From: Cydia pomonella
Taxonomy: Eukaryota; Arthropoda; Insecta; Lepidoptera; Tortricidae
Length of the DNA: 64,000 bases
Assembly (NCBI RefSeq): GCF_033807575.1
Contig: NC_084721.1
Span: forward strand, 186,001 to 250,000
Direction: 5' to 3'
The notes under the pieces are model-generated. The model did not search any database. It saw only the letters and a program-made list of their open reading frames with translations, and was not told the origin of the DNA. Below, piece after piece: positions 34,451-43,683 of this stretch (its first letter is position 1; every line of letters starts with the position of its first letter). The translations under genes were made by a program, and so were the position numbers.

Positions 34451-35404
34451 ATGTCTCCCAACCCGAAGGACGACGTTACTCCGCAAGAAGAGAGCAGCCC
34501 ATCTTCAGCAGCAGCAACTTTATCCCACGACGTGGCGGCGATATCGCTCTCTCTTCGCGTCCCACCGTTCTGGCGAGACCAACCAGTACTCTGGTTTTGC
34601 AGTTTCGAGGCGGCAACGGCAGAGCTGAAGAGAAGCCAGGCGCAGCTCGCTCAGATAGTTATCGCGCAGCTAGAAAAGCAAGACATACAGAACATTAGCG
34701 ACCTCATCTACTCACCGCCTGAAGAGAATTATTATACAGCGATAAAAAACAGACTCATCTCTGTATACGAGGAGAGTAACAGCGCGCAGACGAATAAACT
34801 GCTATCTCAGGTCGAGCTCGGGGAGCAGAAGCCCAGTCAGCTGTTAGGACGGATGCAGACGTTGAATAAGGACAAGTTTCCCGAGACAACGATACAGATG
34901 ATGTGGCTCGATCATCTTCCGCCACACGTACGCTCCGTGCTCACCGTCAGCGAAGCGTTCCAGATCAAAACTACGCTCGAGGACCTCGCGCTGCTCGCCG
35001 ACAAAATGATGGAGCACACGCCATCATCATCGAACCAAATCGCCGCAGTCGCTCCTCCCGCCGTCATACCACCTTCGTTACCACCGCCACTACCTCAACC
35101 AACTGCGTCAGCTCTCGACACGCAATACCTCATCGGCGAAATAAGAAGACTCTCACTCGAAGTCGCCGAGCTTCGCTCGAGACCGCGTGAAAACTACAAT
35201 CAACGCTACAGCCGCTCAAGCAGACGATTTCCATCACGTACCCGTAACAACTCTCAATCGCAAGATCGAAGACCGCGTAGCCCAAGAAACTCACCACTGC
35301 CGTACTGCCATTACCATCGACGTTTCGGCATGGACGCACAGAAATGCGCACAACCGTGCAGCTTCAAGCCGATCCCGCCATCATCACCAGCGTCGGAAAA
35401 CTAA
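34451..35404 (+). CDS. gag: Gypsy gag polyprotein (capsid/nucleocapsid-like)
   Basis: The product is 317 aa and starts at the first ATG after the primer site. It should assemble the cytoplasmic virus-like particle that packages element RNA. The N-terminal third contains VPPFWRDQPVLWFCSFEAA, matching the insect Gypsy gag pattern of a W-rich capsid entry (vPPFw..dP..WF...Ea). The middle is alpha-helical and Pro-rich at about 195-225. The C-terminal part is Arg/Ser-rich and basic, suited to RNA binding. It ends with CHYHRRFGMDAQKC and PCSF, an atypical C-H-C-C cluster rather than the usual CCHC knuckle. The stop at 35402-35404 overlaps pol by 61 nt. The frame is intact. Confidence 0.9.
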   Translation: MSPNPKDDVTPQEESSPSSAAATLSHDVAAISLSLRVPPFWRDQPVLWFCSFEAATAELKRSQAQLAQIVIAQLEKQDIQNISDLIYSPPEENYYTAIKNRLISVYEESNSAQTNKLLSQVELGEQKPSQLLGRMQTLNKDKFPETTIQMMWLDHLPPHVRSVLTVSEAFQIKTTLEDLALLADKMMEHTPSSSNQIAAVAPPAVIPPSLPPPLPQPTASALDTQYLIGEIRRLSLEVAELRSRPRENYNQRYSRSSRRFPSRTRNNSQSQDRRPRSPRNSPLPYCHYHRRFGMDAQKCAQPCSFKPIPPSSPASEN

Positions 35405-38400
35405 ATGTAACGCTGGCTGCGGCGGAAACCGGCGTTACCACCAAATCCCACCGCCTCTTCGTACGAGACCGAACCAGCAAACTCGTCTTCTTGGTAGACA
35501 CCGGCGCGAACATCTCCGTTCTACCAAGGACACCCGGCACGAAGGCGCAACCACTTCCATTTCAACTCTACGCCGCTAATAACACCGTCATTCCTACCTA
35601 TGGCGAGAAGACGCTAGAACTCGATCTCAACCTACGCCGACCATTCCGGTGGAAATTCATCATCGCTGCAGTTTCGAAACCCATCATCGGCGCAGATCTC
35701 CTGGACTACCACCACATCGTCGTGGACATCACCAAGAGAAGATTGATCGACGGCAAGACCCTACTGTACACTAACGCACAGCTCTGTACTGACGCTAACA
35801 TACCTACCGTGCGCAGTATAGACGTGCAACAGTCGTACCACAACATTCTTGCCGACTACCCTGGTACCACTCGCCTAACATCCATGAAACTCAGCCCGAA
35901 ACACAACGTCGAACACTTCATTGAAACAACTGGACCACCACTTCACTGCAGACCACGTCCAATCGCACCGCACCGCTACGAACTCGTGAAGAAGGAATTT
36001 GCCAACATGATGGAGCAGGGCCTATGCAGACCAAGCAAAAGCCCTTGGGCATCACCTCTTCACGTGGTACCTAAGAAGAACGGCGAATTACGTGTGTGTG
36101 GAGATTACCGACGGCTTAACGCAATCACTAAGCCCGACCGCTACCCAATCCCACGCATACGTGATTTTACCTACCAACTCGCCGGCAAACAAATATTCTC
36201 AACATTGGACCTCAACCGCGCATACCAGCAACTACCAATAGCAGAGCAAGATGTCGAGAAGAGCGCCATCATAACACCATTCGGCCTATTCGAATTTCCG
36301 AGAATGTGCCCCGGACTCAAAAACTGCGGACAGACGTTTCAACGCTTTATTCACGAAGTACTACGCGACCTTGACTTCGTGTTCCCATTCGTCGACGACC
36401 TACTTGTTGCATCGGCCGACGAAAAAACACACGAGCAACACCTACGCGCCGTACTACGCCGACTCGAAGACTACGGCATAACAATCAACCCGTCGAAATG
36501 CGTATTCGGTCAGCCATCGGTCAAATTCTTGGGCTACGAAGTCAGCAAAGATGGCATACGACCGCCTACCGAAAAAGTGCAAACAATCATCGACTACCCT
36601 AAGCCGAAAAACATCGACGAACTTCGAAGATTTCTCGGCATGTTGAATTTTTACCGCGAAAACATCAAAAACGCCGCACAGATTCAAGCACCGCTCTGCA
36701 AATACCTACACAATGCGAAGAAGCGCGACAAGACAGAAATCAGCTGGGACAACGAAGCCGACGAAGCATTCAACGCGCGCAAAGTGAGCATACAAAACGC
36801 CGCCTTGCTCGCGCACCCCTCCCACCACGCACCGCTAGCAATCTTCTGTGACGCAAGCGACAAAGCCGCGGGAGCTTCGTTAAACCAATTCGTCAACGAC
36901 GCTTGGCAACCACTTGGCTATTTTTCCCAGAAATTCTCCGACGCCCAGACTAGATACAGCACTTTCGACCGTGAGCTACTCGCTATCTACCTAAGTACGA
37001 AGCACTTCAGAAAAATGTTCGAAGGAAGAGAATTGATCATATTCACCGACCACAAACCGCTTACATACGCATTTACGAAAACAAGTACAAACAACGAGTC
37101 ACCGCGCCGCACTCGTCAGCTGTTGTATATTAGTGAATTTACAACCGATATACGACACATTCCTGGAACCCAAAACGCCGCTGCCGACGCCCTATCTCGC
37201 ATCGAAGCCATCTCCTGTCCATCTCCGATCGACTACAAACTACTGGCAGAAGCGCAAGAGCGAGATAGCAACACAATCAAAACACTCGCACAGCAAGATA
37301 ACTTAATAATAAAACAAGTTGAAATTCCCGGAACTACCTACAAACTATTCTGCGAAACATCAACGCCGCACTTACGACCTTACGTACCAGAAGAGTATCG
37401 CCGTGCCGCTTTCAACGCAGTACATAACATCAGTCATCCCGGAATCAAAACGTCACGAAAACTCGTCGCACAACGCTACTTTTGGCCCGGCCTAAATGCC
37501 GATGTAGGCAAATGGGCAAAAGTATGCGTACACTGCCAACGCGCCAAGATTCAACGACACACTTCAAGCCCTCTTTCAAGTTTCCCGCCAACTACAAGGT
37601 TCGAACATATACACATCGACCTTGTAGGACCTCTACCTACGGCCGCCAGTGGACATCGCTACTTACTCACAATGATCGATCGCGCAACTAGATGGCCCGA
37701 AGCGATACCTTTATGCGAGATCACCGCCGAAGACGTCGCCAAAGCACTATACGAAGGCTGGATTTCCCGCTTCGGCTGCCCCGCTACGATCACGACCGAT
37801 CAAGGACGGCAATTCGAAAGTCGAGTATTTGCGTCACTCACACGCCTACTCGGCATCGAAAGAACCCGTTCAACGCCGTACCACCCTGAATCGAACGCTA
37901 TGATAGAACGTTTCCATAGAAGTCTCAAGGCCGCACTCAAAGCTAGACTACAAAGCGAGAAGTCATGGATCGACACAATACCTAGTGTTCTACTTGGACT
38001 ACGAGCCGCACTACGAACAGACACCGGTGTAAGCCCAGCCCTACTCACTTACGGCTGCAGTGTACGATTACCCGGCGAACTATTATTACCTACGCGCGAT
38101 GACGTCACCATGGACTCCGAATTCGTCGAGAAACTTCGAGCGACACTACAAAGCCTAACGCCGATATCAACGATCCCACATAGCACCAAGAGGCCTATAT
38201 TCGTCCACCGTGACCTTCAAACCTGCGAACAAGTATTCGTACGAGTCGACGCTGTAAAGAAGCCGTTACAAGCACCTTACGACGGACCCTACCGAGTACT
38301 AAAACGCAACGATAAAGTATTCACCCTGCAGCTACCTAACCGCCAGATGAACATTTCGATCGACCGCCTAAAACCCGCATTTATCATCGCCGACACCGAG

Positions 38401-38682
38401 CAAGATATACCTACATCTACGAGCGCAACAGATATACCTACAACTACAAGTTCAACGACCGCAACGAACATACCTACGACAACATCGAGTACTACGCAAC
38501 CTACGCTATCACCGAGTTTACCGACATCACAAGACACCAAAAACGACAACAACAACAACCAACAACAGAAAAAAGGCATCCTGAAAAGAAGAAACGGACC
38601 CGACACAACCACGACCACTCAAGTAAGCACAAGCACAACACGCCGAGGCCGCACTATTCGCCTGCCGGTACGCTTCGCTTGA
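35344..38682 (+). CDS. pol: Gypsy pol polyprotein: protease, RT, RNase H, integrase
   Basis: The pol frame is -1 relative to gag and overlaps its end; the listed ATG is simply the first in frame, and in life pol is probably made by -1 frameshifting. Domains in order: aspartic protease with VDTGANISVL (DTG at residues 52-54); RT from about residue 225 with VCGDYRRLN, LDLNRAYQQ and the catalytic FVDD (349-352); RNase H with DAS, FDRELLA and TDHKPL; integrase with an H-H-C-C zinc finger (HNISHPG through CVHCQRA), catalytic Asp in HIDLVGPLP, Asp in TTDQGRQF and Glu in NAMIERFHRS; then a GPY/F-like stretch (YDGPYRVL). The tail is Thr/Ser-rich, with an Asn/Gln run. No stop interrupts 1,112 codons. 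One oddity: RT residues 321-325 read MCPGL, where MPFGL is usual. Confidence 0.93.
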   Translation: MRTTVQLQADPAIITSVGKLNVTLAAAETGVTTKSHRLFVRDRTSKLVFLVDTGANISVLPRTPGTKAQPLPFQLYAANNTVIPTYGEKTLELDLNLRRPFRWKFIIAAVSKPIIGADLLDYHHIVVDITKRRLIDGKTLLYTNAQLCTDANIPTVRSIDVQQSYHNILADYPGTTRLTSMKLSPKHNVEHFIETTGPPLHCRPRPIAPHRYELVKKEFANMMEQGLCRPSKSPWASPLHVVPKKNGELRVCGDYRRLNAITKPDRYPIPRIRDFTYQLAGKQIFSTLDLNRAYQQLPIAEQDVEKSAIITPFGLFEFPRMCPGLKNCGQTFQRFIHEVLRDLDFVFPFVDDLLVASADEKTHEQHLRAVLRRLEDYGITINPSKCVFGQPSVKFLGYEVSKDGIRPPTEKVQTIIDYPKPKNIDELRRFLGMLNFYRENIKNAAQIQAPLCKYLHNAKKRDKTEISWDNEADEAFNARKVSIQNAALLAHPSHHAPLAIFCDASDKAAGASLNQFVNDAWQPLGYFSQKFSDAQTRYSTFDRELLAIYLSTKHFRKMFEGRELIIFTDHKPLTYAFTKTSTNNESPRRTRQLLYISEFTTDIRHIPGTQNAAADALSRIEAISCPSPIDYKLLAEAQERDSNTIKTLAQQDNLIIKQVEIPGTTYKLFCETSTPHLRPYVPEEYRRAAFNAVHNISHPGIKTSRKLVAQRYFWPGLNADVGKWAKVCVHCQRAKIQRHTSSPLSSFPPTTRFEHIHIDLVGPLPTAASGHRYLLTMIDRATRWPEAIPLCEITAEDVAKALYEGWISRFGCPATITTDQGRQFESRVFASLTRLLGIERTRSTPYHPESNAMIERFHRSLKAALKARLQSEKSWIDTIPSVLLGLRAALRTDTGVSPALLTYGCSVRLPGELLLPTRDDVTMDSEFVEKLRATLQSLTPISTIPHSTKRPIFVHRDLQTCEQVFVRVDAVKKPLQAPYDGPYRVLKRNDKVFTLQLPNRQMNISIDRLKPAFIIADTEQDIPTSTSATDIPTTTSSTTATNIPTTTSSTTQPTLSPSLPTSQDTKNDNNNNQQQKKGILKRRNGPDTTTTTQVSTSTTRRGRTIRLPVRFA
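35393..35404 (+). promoter_or_regulatory. Candidate -1 frameshift region between gag and pol
   Basis: gag ends TCG GAA AAC TAA and the pol frame runs through GGA AAA CTA here. The overlap of the two open frames is 35344-35404, and a slip anywhere in it would join them. The A-run GGAAAAC directly before the gag stop is the most slippery stretch I see. It is not a textbook X-XXY-YYZ heptamer, so the precise site is an inference. Both frames are intact across the overlap. Confidence 0.4.
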
Positions 38683-38690
38683 GAGGGAGC
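38681..38690 (+). promoter_or_regulatory. Polypurine tract
   Basis: GAGAGGGAG lies just after and partly within the pol stop codon, one or two bases before the 3' LTR start at 38692. In LTR elements such a tract resists RNase H and primes plus-strand DNA. Position and composition fit; the tract is short. Confidence 0.7.
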
Positions 38691-38849
38691 CTGTGGGGAC
38701 ATATATACATACTTAAACATATACATCGACCGACGTCGTGTCCGTTATAGAAACAGTGAAATTGTTCTGATAAGAACAGTTTATAGATCGATCGATTGAC
38801 ACTCTGCGGTTAAGAGCAATTCCTAGCTGAGCAACTTTTCAAATCTCGA

Positions 38850-39165
38850 ATTTTTGAAGCTATGTTTCTGTCGCGCTGCGGTGGGCGGGAGCCGGAGCTA
38901 TCTAAGTGTGAGTGCGCGCACACAGACGCGAGACTCGTGCGCTCGCTCATTGCGCGCCGTTCCGTCGACATCGCCCGCGAGCCAGACGGAATTTATTCTG
39001 CGCTGCCCGACGCAAGTTGTTTTTGTTGTTACCACGTAATATTGTTTTTCATTTTTATATTATACTGTATCTATTACACCCTAATACCAAACACCCTATC
39101 ACCTGTACTAAATGTATTTTACACCTATGATGACGAAATAATAAATGATTGATTGATTGATTGAT
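38850..39165 (+). mobile_element. LINE 3' fragment with (ATTG)n tail inside the TTAA element
   Basis: A GC-rich stretch with an open frame at 38862-39152 passes into an AT-rich 3' UTR and ends AAATAATAAATGATTGATTGATTGA. This matches the style of the LINE tail at 8600-8655. The encoded stretch has no motif I can name. It is called by tail and layout only. Confidence 0.5.
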
Positions 39166-39226
39166 ATTAATTACCATATAGGTAAAAACTGCAAAAAAGA
39201 ATGATGTCTCAGCTTCGGTTGTCGTC

Positions 39227-39366
39227 GTACAGTCAAGTGCAAAACAATGTATCGAAAGAATCGTCTCATAAATATGGTACTACGCTCTTATTACACTGGA
39301 ATAAGATGCTATAGAACATATTTTTGAGTAAGATGTGTACACCTATATTTTTACACTTGACTGTAC
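39227..39366. mobile_element. Inverted-repeat MITE-like element, GTACAGTCA ends
   Basis: GTACAGTCAAGTG at the left end is matched by CACTTGACTGTAC at the right end, 140 bp apart. The ends resemble those of 13177-13305 (GTACAGTCAGCGTC). There is no coding potential. Confidence 0.6.
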
Positions 39367-39539
39367 CTATCCGTATCAGTAAGTTGGGAGTGATCATGGT
39401 GTGTTCTGAAATTTTGTAAGTAGGTATAATTAATATACCTATGGTTAAACTACAATCTATTTAACTTGTAGTACGATGGGGCTAAACTTGGGCCGCCTTA
39501 TTGAAGAACGTATCGCAATGACAATCTGGGTAAAGTATG

Positions 39540-39655
39540 TTGGGATAGTATGTTTTTTTTTATTATTAATTTTTAAATGTTTCTGTTTTTATTATTATAT
39601 TGTGTAATAAGTAATGTATGGGTCTTGTTATCCGAAATAAATGATTAAATAAAAT
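39540..39655 (+). mobile_element. LINE-like 3' tail
   Basis: An AT-rich stretch ends GAAATAAATGATTAAATAAAATAA, similar to LINE 3' ends with a polyadenylation-like signal. No coding part is recognisable, so the call is weak. Confidence 0.3.
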
Positions 39656-40715
39656 AATGCCGGACAATTTTGGGACCAATTGAGAGAACTCGTGAAAAAA
39701 TGTTTTTTCGAGATCTCAACACGTGACAGATTCTTGAAGTACGTAGCGAATCTTTAAATAATAACCGTAGATTCGGCCTGAATTTTGGTAATCTTCAATA
39801 TAGAACGGTTTTAGTTTTGTACCTGTGTAAAGATGAGACATACTTTTTTTTAGGGTAACGAGTGTTTTGCCATCAAGGGAGAACATTGGATGGTGAAAAA
39901 AAGTTGCTTCTAATGGAAAGAGAATAAGGTATCACAAAGAAATAGGTCCTTTTGTATCCGATCTTAACCCTGATACAAAAATTGGTAAAATTGTGGCTCT
40001 CAAACTTTGATACCTATGTCATAAGGCAATTTGATAAGTAAACAATGTGCTAAGAAACCTCTTATTGTAAGGTTTACCCGAAGTAATAAAAAAAAACCAC
40101 TAAAATAATAGATACGTTGCGAAGTTTTGACAATTTAAGATTTCGTGAACTGTACAGGTTTAGGGAAAGTGTAAATGTATTGTTTATTGAATGGAATGTA
40201 CTGGAAGATATTAAGTACTTAAGTAGGAGGGACAAAAATCATAATAAAAAATAATCGTGCCCAGACATTTTTAATGAAGGTCGCCAAAAAATAAGAATCA
40301 AACTTAGAAATAAAAAAAACTAAGTATTTCTTTAACAAGGTCAAGGTCACTGAGAGCCCATCTTGAAGTATCGAAAATAATTAAAATTGCGATTTTGTTG
40401 GTTTAATTTTGCAATTATGTATATATATATTATATAGTTGATATACAATCTTTTTTTTTTGATAAAATGTAAGGATCGTATGTAAAGAGTAAAGTAAATA
40501 TATAGGAAAAGAGAGCCCTCTTGAAGCATTTTAAGGAAACTAATTTCGAAGCCCTATCTCTATTTTGTATCCGAAACTAGCAATGTATGTATGCGTGCAC
40601 ATCTACATATGCATCCGTATGTGTAGGTACTTTATTGCGAAAAATTGCTCATTTGCTATCTATTTTACTCGATTTTGTTATAAATTTCAACATGTATCAT
40701 CATCCCTATACAATA

Positions 40716-40835
40716 TAAATACTCTTTATTGCACACCTCAATAAAAGAAAACAATACAAAAGAAAACATACACATAAGCACAGGTAAACAACATGCGGTC
40801 TTATCGCTAAAAGGCAACCTTTGGGTTGCGGAAAT
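40716..40835 (-). mobile_element. LINE 3' UTR remnant of the GGAAGAGAT/GCGATAAG family
   Basis: Read on the minus strand it has GCGATAAGACC, then a stretch ending in TGAGGTGTGCAATAAAGAG. The same parts recur at 18250-18345 (plus), 45790-45925 (plus, duplicated at 50092-50227) and 63244-63436 (minus). The shared features are CTGGAAGAGATC, a GCGATAAG-like element, and a GTGCAATAAA or GTACAATAAA end. It is a 3' UTR only. Confidence 0.5.
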
Positions 40836-41727
40836 TAAAAAAATTACATTGTCAGTAACCGTCGCGCTGGTAGTGGTACTGGATAAAAAAAATAATGGTA
40901 CGAAAGTGTGATCAAGAAAACAATAAATGTGATAATTAAGGTCAGTAGGTAAATTGAAGAAAATTTGATGAAATCACTGCTGTTTTTTAAATAGGTAAAG
41001 ATCTGATTGTTTCTGGTCCGATCTTTACCTGGAAGGGTCAAGATCGGATATCGGTCTACAGCAGTGCTAAGTCTGTTAACACAATTACAGAAACAAACAC
41101 AGTTTCATCACAATACGCAAAATAAATTACAGAGCGAAGATCGGATAGAAGGAAGAATTCGCGAAATTTACCTTGCTCTCTGTGATTGCACATAGCACAA
41201 GCCCGACTCCCTGAGCGACGCGGGGACACTGACAGTCGAGGCGCAATGAAATGGCGTCTTACACAATGTTGCCAACATTAAAAAATAAAGCCAAATTAGG
41301 GGGAAATGAATGTCCTACGTTCTTCACCCGCATCCGGTATTTACCCAACATACCTTAATCGTTGAACCGCCGCATTTCAAAATGGCCCTTATTTTGATAT
41401 CGGCTAGCCGTAATGTAATACGGCGGATTATACAATACGACTGCGATACTTATATATAAATCCCCTCGTCAATGTAATTTCATTAAATTTGCTATCTAGT
41501 GGCAAACATCAAAGTAGTTATCTTTTACTTGTGACGCACAAGTGTGAGCAATGTAAAATACTATATTTCTAAAAAAAAATGCCTACTACGTAATAAAAGA
41601 AAATGTGATTATTAAATTATAATACGAAAGGTGGTCAAATCGCAAAATGCTGTCGTTTTATTTAAAATAATGAAATAATTAGACCAGTTCCGATAGTACC
41701 GGGAAATCCCGGTTCTTTAAAACAGTA

Positions 41728-41745
41728 CCGGTTCTGCAATCCCTA
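41728..41745 (+). repeat. Orphan hAT-like terminal repeat
   Basis: CCGGTTCTGCAATCCCTA closely resembles the right end of the hAT element at 61006-61023 (CCGGATTGCAATCCCTA). CCGG-containing subterminal sequence lies just upstream (41699-41730). No matching left end is visible in the 3.4-kb host element. Confidence 0.45.
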
Positions 41746-42696
41746 TAAGGATGTTATGCCCATCACTATTCTTTCTGTGTACGTATATTTAGAAACTGTC
41801 TCCGCCTCCAATTCGTGCGATAGGGACAACTGCAGCTCGGACCGAAATTCACTCGCAAAAAACTCAATAATCGAGGTTTCGCTCTCGACTGTTTCCTCCT
41901 CCAAAACGCAACTAATCATTATGAAATTTTGGAAATTGCAAGAGGAAGAAATAATCTATGCCGCTATGTTTTGATTTTTTGGATATTTTTTGTCATATTT
42001 GTATACTGTGCCTTTTTTTACAGCCAATTCAATTGAGCCGTTTTTGTGATTTTCGAGGCGCTGTATCTTTCTTCAAAATAAAATAATCCAAAAAAGCAAA
42101 ACATAGCGGCACAGATATTGATGATATTGATCTTATTTGAAAAAATCACTGCTCTAGGTTAAAAATCCAGGGAGGAATCAGTCGAGAGCGTTTGTATGGA
42201 AAAATCGCAACTAGGAATTCCTCTTAAGCAGAGAAACGGTGACGTTTGCTCTAACAAGAGCAGTTTTATGTTGCCCTGACAAGGGCAGTTTATGCATATG
42301 CGGAGCCTGCAGCATCCTCTTCGTGTCTTCTACCAGCGAGTATCAAGCAGCGGAGCGGGACACGGCGCACCGACGACACGATGTGCACCCTACGGAGGCC
42401 GGCCGAGAAAAGGACGGGAACGTTGGCTCGCTTTATTTTATAGGCGCGCGCGAATGCCGCGGCCACGCGCCGCAACCTCGCGCCCCGCGCACCTCACCCC
42501 GCGCGTCCCGCGCGGCTACTATTATTTATCACGCTCTTTCCTGTATATAGATCTCTTTCTTACATTTCTCTAATTTTGTATAAATTACGCGCATTTTTGT
42601 AAATAAATTCATTCAATCTTGTACATAGCTAAAAACGTCTTTCACTCCAAGAACCTTCTGATACCTGCCTACATGGTACCTACATCACCATAAACT

Positions 42697-43176
42697 CATT
42701 AAGTTAGGATCACCCGTGTTTGGGTAATCGTTATAAGAAATGAATTATGTTTGTTTTATATAAATTACTTTTTGTCAAACACTTACAGATAAAATCTAGA
42801 GAAAACTAATAGAACGGCGAATGCTGTTCCACCGTGATACAGTTATATAACTAGTACGGGGAACAGAAGACGCTTACCTACTCCTATGTTTAAACAAATT
42901 AAATGATGTGTACCTTTAGCCTTTAGTGCATATATAATATATGTATACCTAAATTAGCGTTGTCCAAATGTAAGCAGTTGTTACTTTTATGGTACTAAAT
43001 AAAGTTTTTTTTTTTTTTATACGGTTCATAACATACCATTACTTTGTACGCATTTTGACCTGGGATGGCGTAAAGTTTTCGTGCTGCAAGTATGTAAGGT
43101 TAAATTGCAATAATTTCGTCATCGACGCAGAATGTGTGTTGTGTAGTATCGCATCGCTATCTACATCGCCACACGA
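42697..43176. other. Spacer between the Gypsy element and the tandem duplication
   Basis: 480 bp of AT-rich DNA with a T-run at 43006-43018. No gene or clear repeat. Confidence 0.45.
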
Positions 43177-43586
43177 AATGAAGCAAGCGGCGGCCAGTAA
43201 TATCTCCCAATAAATCCTTGCTGGCCGTATTGTGCAGCCCATCTGTTTACCAAACGTTTTGTACTCGTCCTTTAGCTATTTCCAGTATAATTTGGTTTAA
43301 AATTCGTTGTTCATTGTTGACGACATTAAATGAAATACTAGATGTCGTTGATTAAATGAATTAATGAACATTAATTTAGAACGAAGCTTAGAATTAAAAT
43401 TAAGAATGTAAATAATTTTGCATGCCATTATGTCGCGGAATGGATCTGGAACTCTGTATGTACCGTTTATGTAACTTTTTTGACCTGCATTCTTGCAATT
43501 AAATGTTTCGAACGATACTTAAATCATAATTCCGAGGTAATTTTTTATCTCTTTTGCCTCCTTCTTTGTTATAAGTAACTATAAAT

Positions 43587-43683
43587 TGCCAGTACTAACA
43601 TAAGAAAAAGGCAGTATGGTTACTACTTACTAGTTAGTAGACAGAAAAAATCATACTAGCTTTTTCTTATGTTAGTACTGGCA
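43587..43683. repeat. Hairpin with perfect 24-bp arms (also at 47889-47985)
   Basis: The left arm starts TGCCAGTACTAACATAAG and the right arm ends CTTATGTTAGTACTGGCA; 24 bases pair without mismatch around a loop of about 49 nt. It is probably a small inverted-repeat element. It lies in the duplicated unit, so the window has two copies. Confidence 0.75.

Larger units (their letters stand above)
38814..42223. mobile_element. 3.41-kb TTAA-flanked (piggyBac-type) non-autonomous element in the 3' LTR
   Basis: The element is bounded by TTAA at 38810-38813 and 42224-42227. It starts GAGCAATTCCTAGCTG and ends with the reverse complement of GAGGAATTCCTAGTTG, giving imperfect inverted ends of about 16 bp. 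TTAA duplication is the mark of piggyBac-type transposases. I see no transposase reading frame inside, so it would depend on an enzyme made elsewhere. The interior is a patchwork: LINE 3' ends near 38850-39165, 39540-39655 and 40716-40835, an inverted repeat at 39227-39366, and an orphan hAT-like end at 41728-41745. It may be a large MITE-like element that had collected older insertions before moving as a unit. Confidence 0.82.
29951..42692 (+). mobile_element. Ty3/Gypsy LTR retrotransposon, CsRn1/Kamikaze-like, with three nested insertions
   Basis: The element begins TGTGGGGAC at 29951 and ends ACCATA at 42692, flanked by the 4-bp repeat AACT (29947-29950 and 42693-42696), the expected integrase target duplication. 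Without its insertions it is about 5,455 bp: LTR 586, internal 4,282, LTR 587. Order is LTR, primer site, gag, pol, purine tract, LTR. Three features recall the CsRn1 clade, which includes Bombyx Kamikaze: a primer site resembling the tRNA-Trp 3' end, a C-H-C-C type gag motif, and a 4-bp duplication. The two LTRs, compared by eye, differ only by one extra C in the 3' copy near 42485, so insertion was recent. Two LINEs later entered the 5' LTR and a TTAA element entered the 3' LTR. The clade assignment is by recalled features, not phylogeny. Confidence 0.9.
38692..42692 (+). repeat. 3' LTR of the Gypsy element, split by a TTAA element
   Basis: LTR sequence occupies 38692-38813 and 42228-42692, 587 bp in total. 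It matches the 5' LTR apart from one additional C in a C-run at about 42481-42486. The interruption is a 3,410-bp element flanked by TTAA on both sides (38810-38813 and 42224-42227). After removal the LTR reads straight through the sequence CTCTGCGGTTAAGCAGAG, as in the 5' LTR. Confidence 0.93.

Noticed and set aside
35187..35579. 130-codon frame and other frames overlapping gag/pol.
   Set aside because: Shadow frames of the Gypsy coding region; their residues show no domain.
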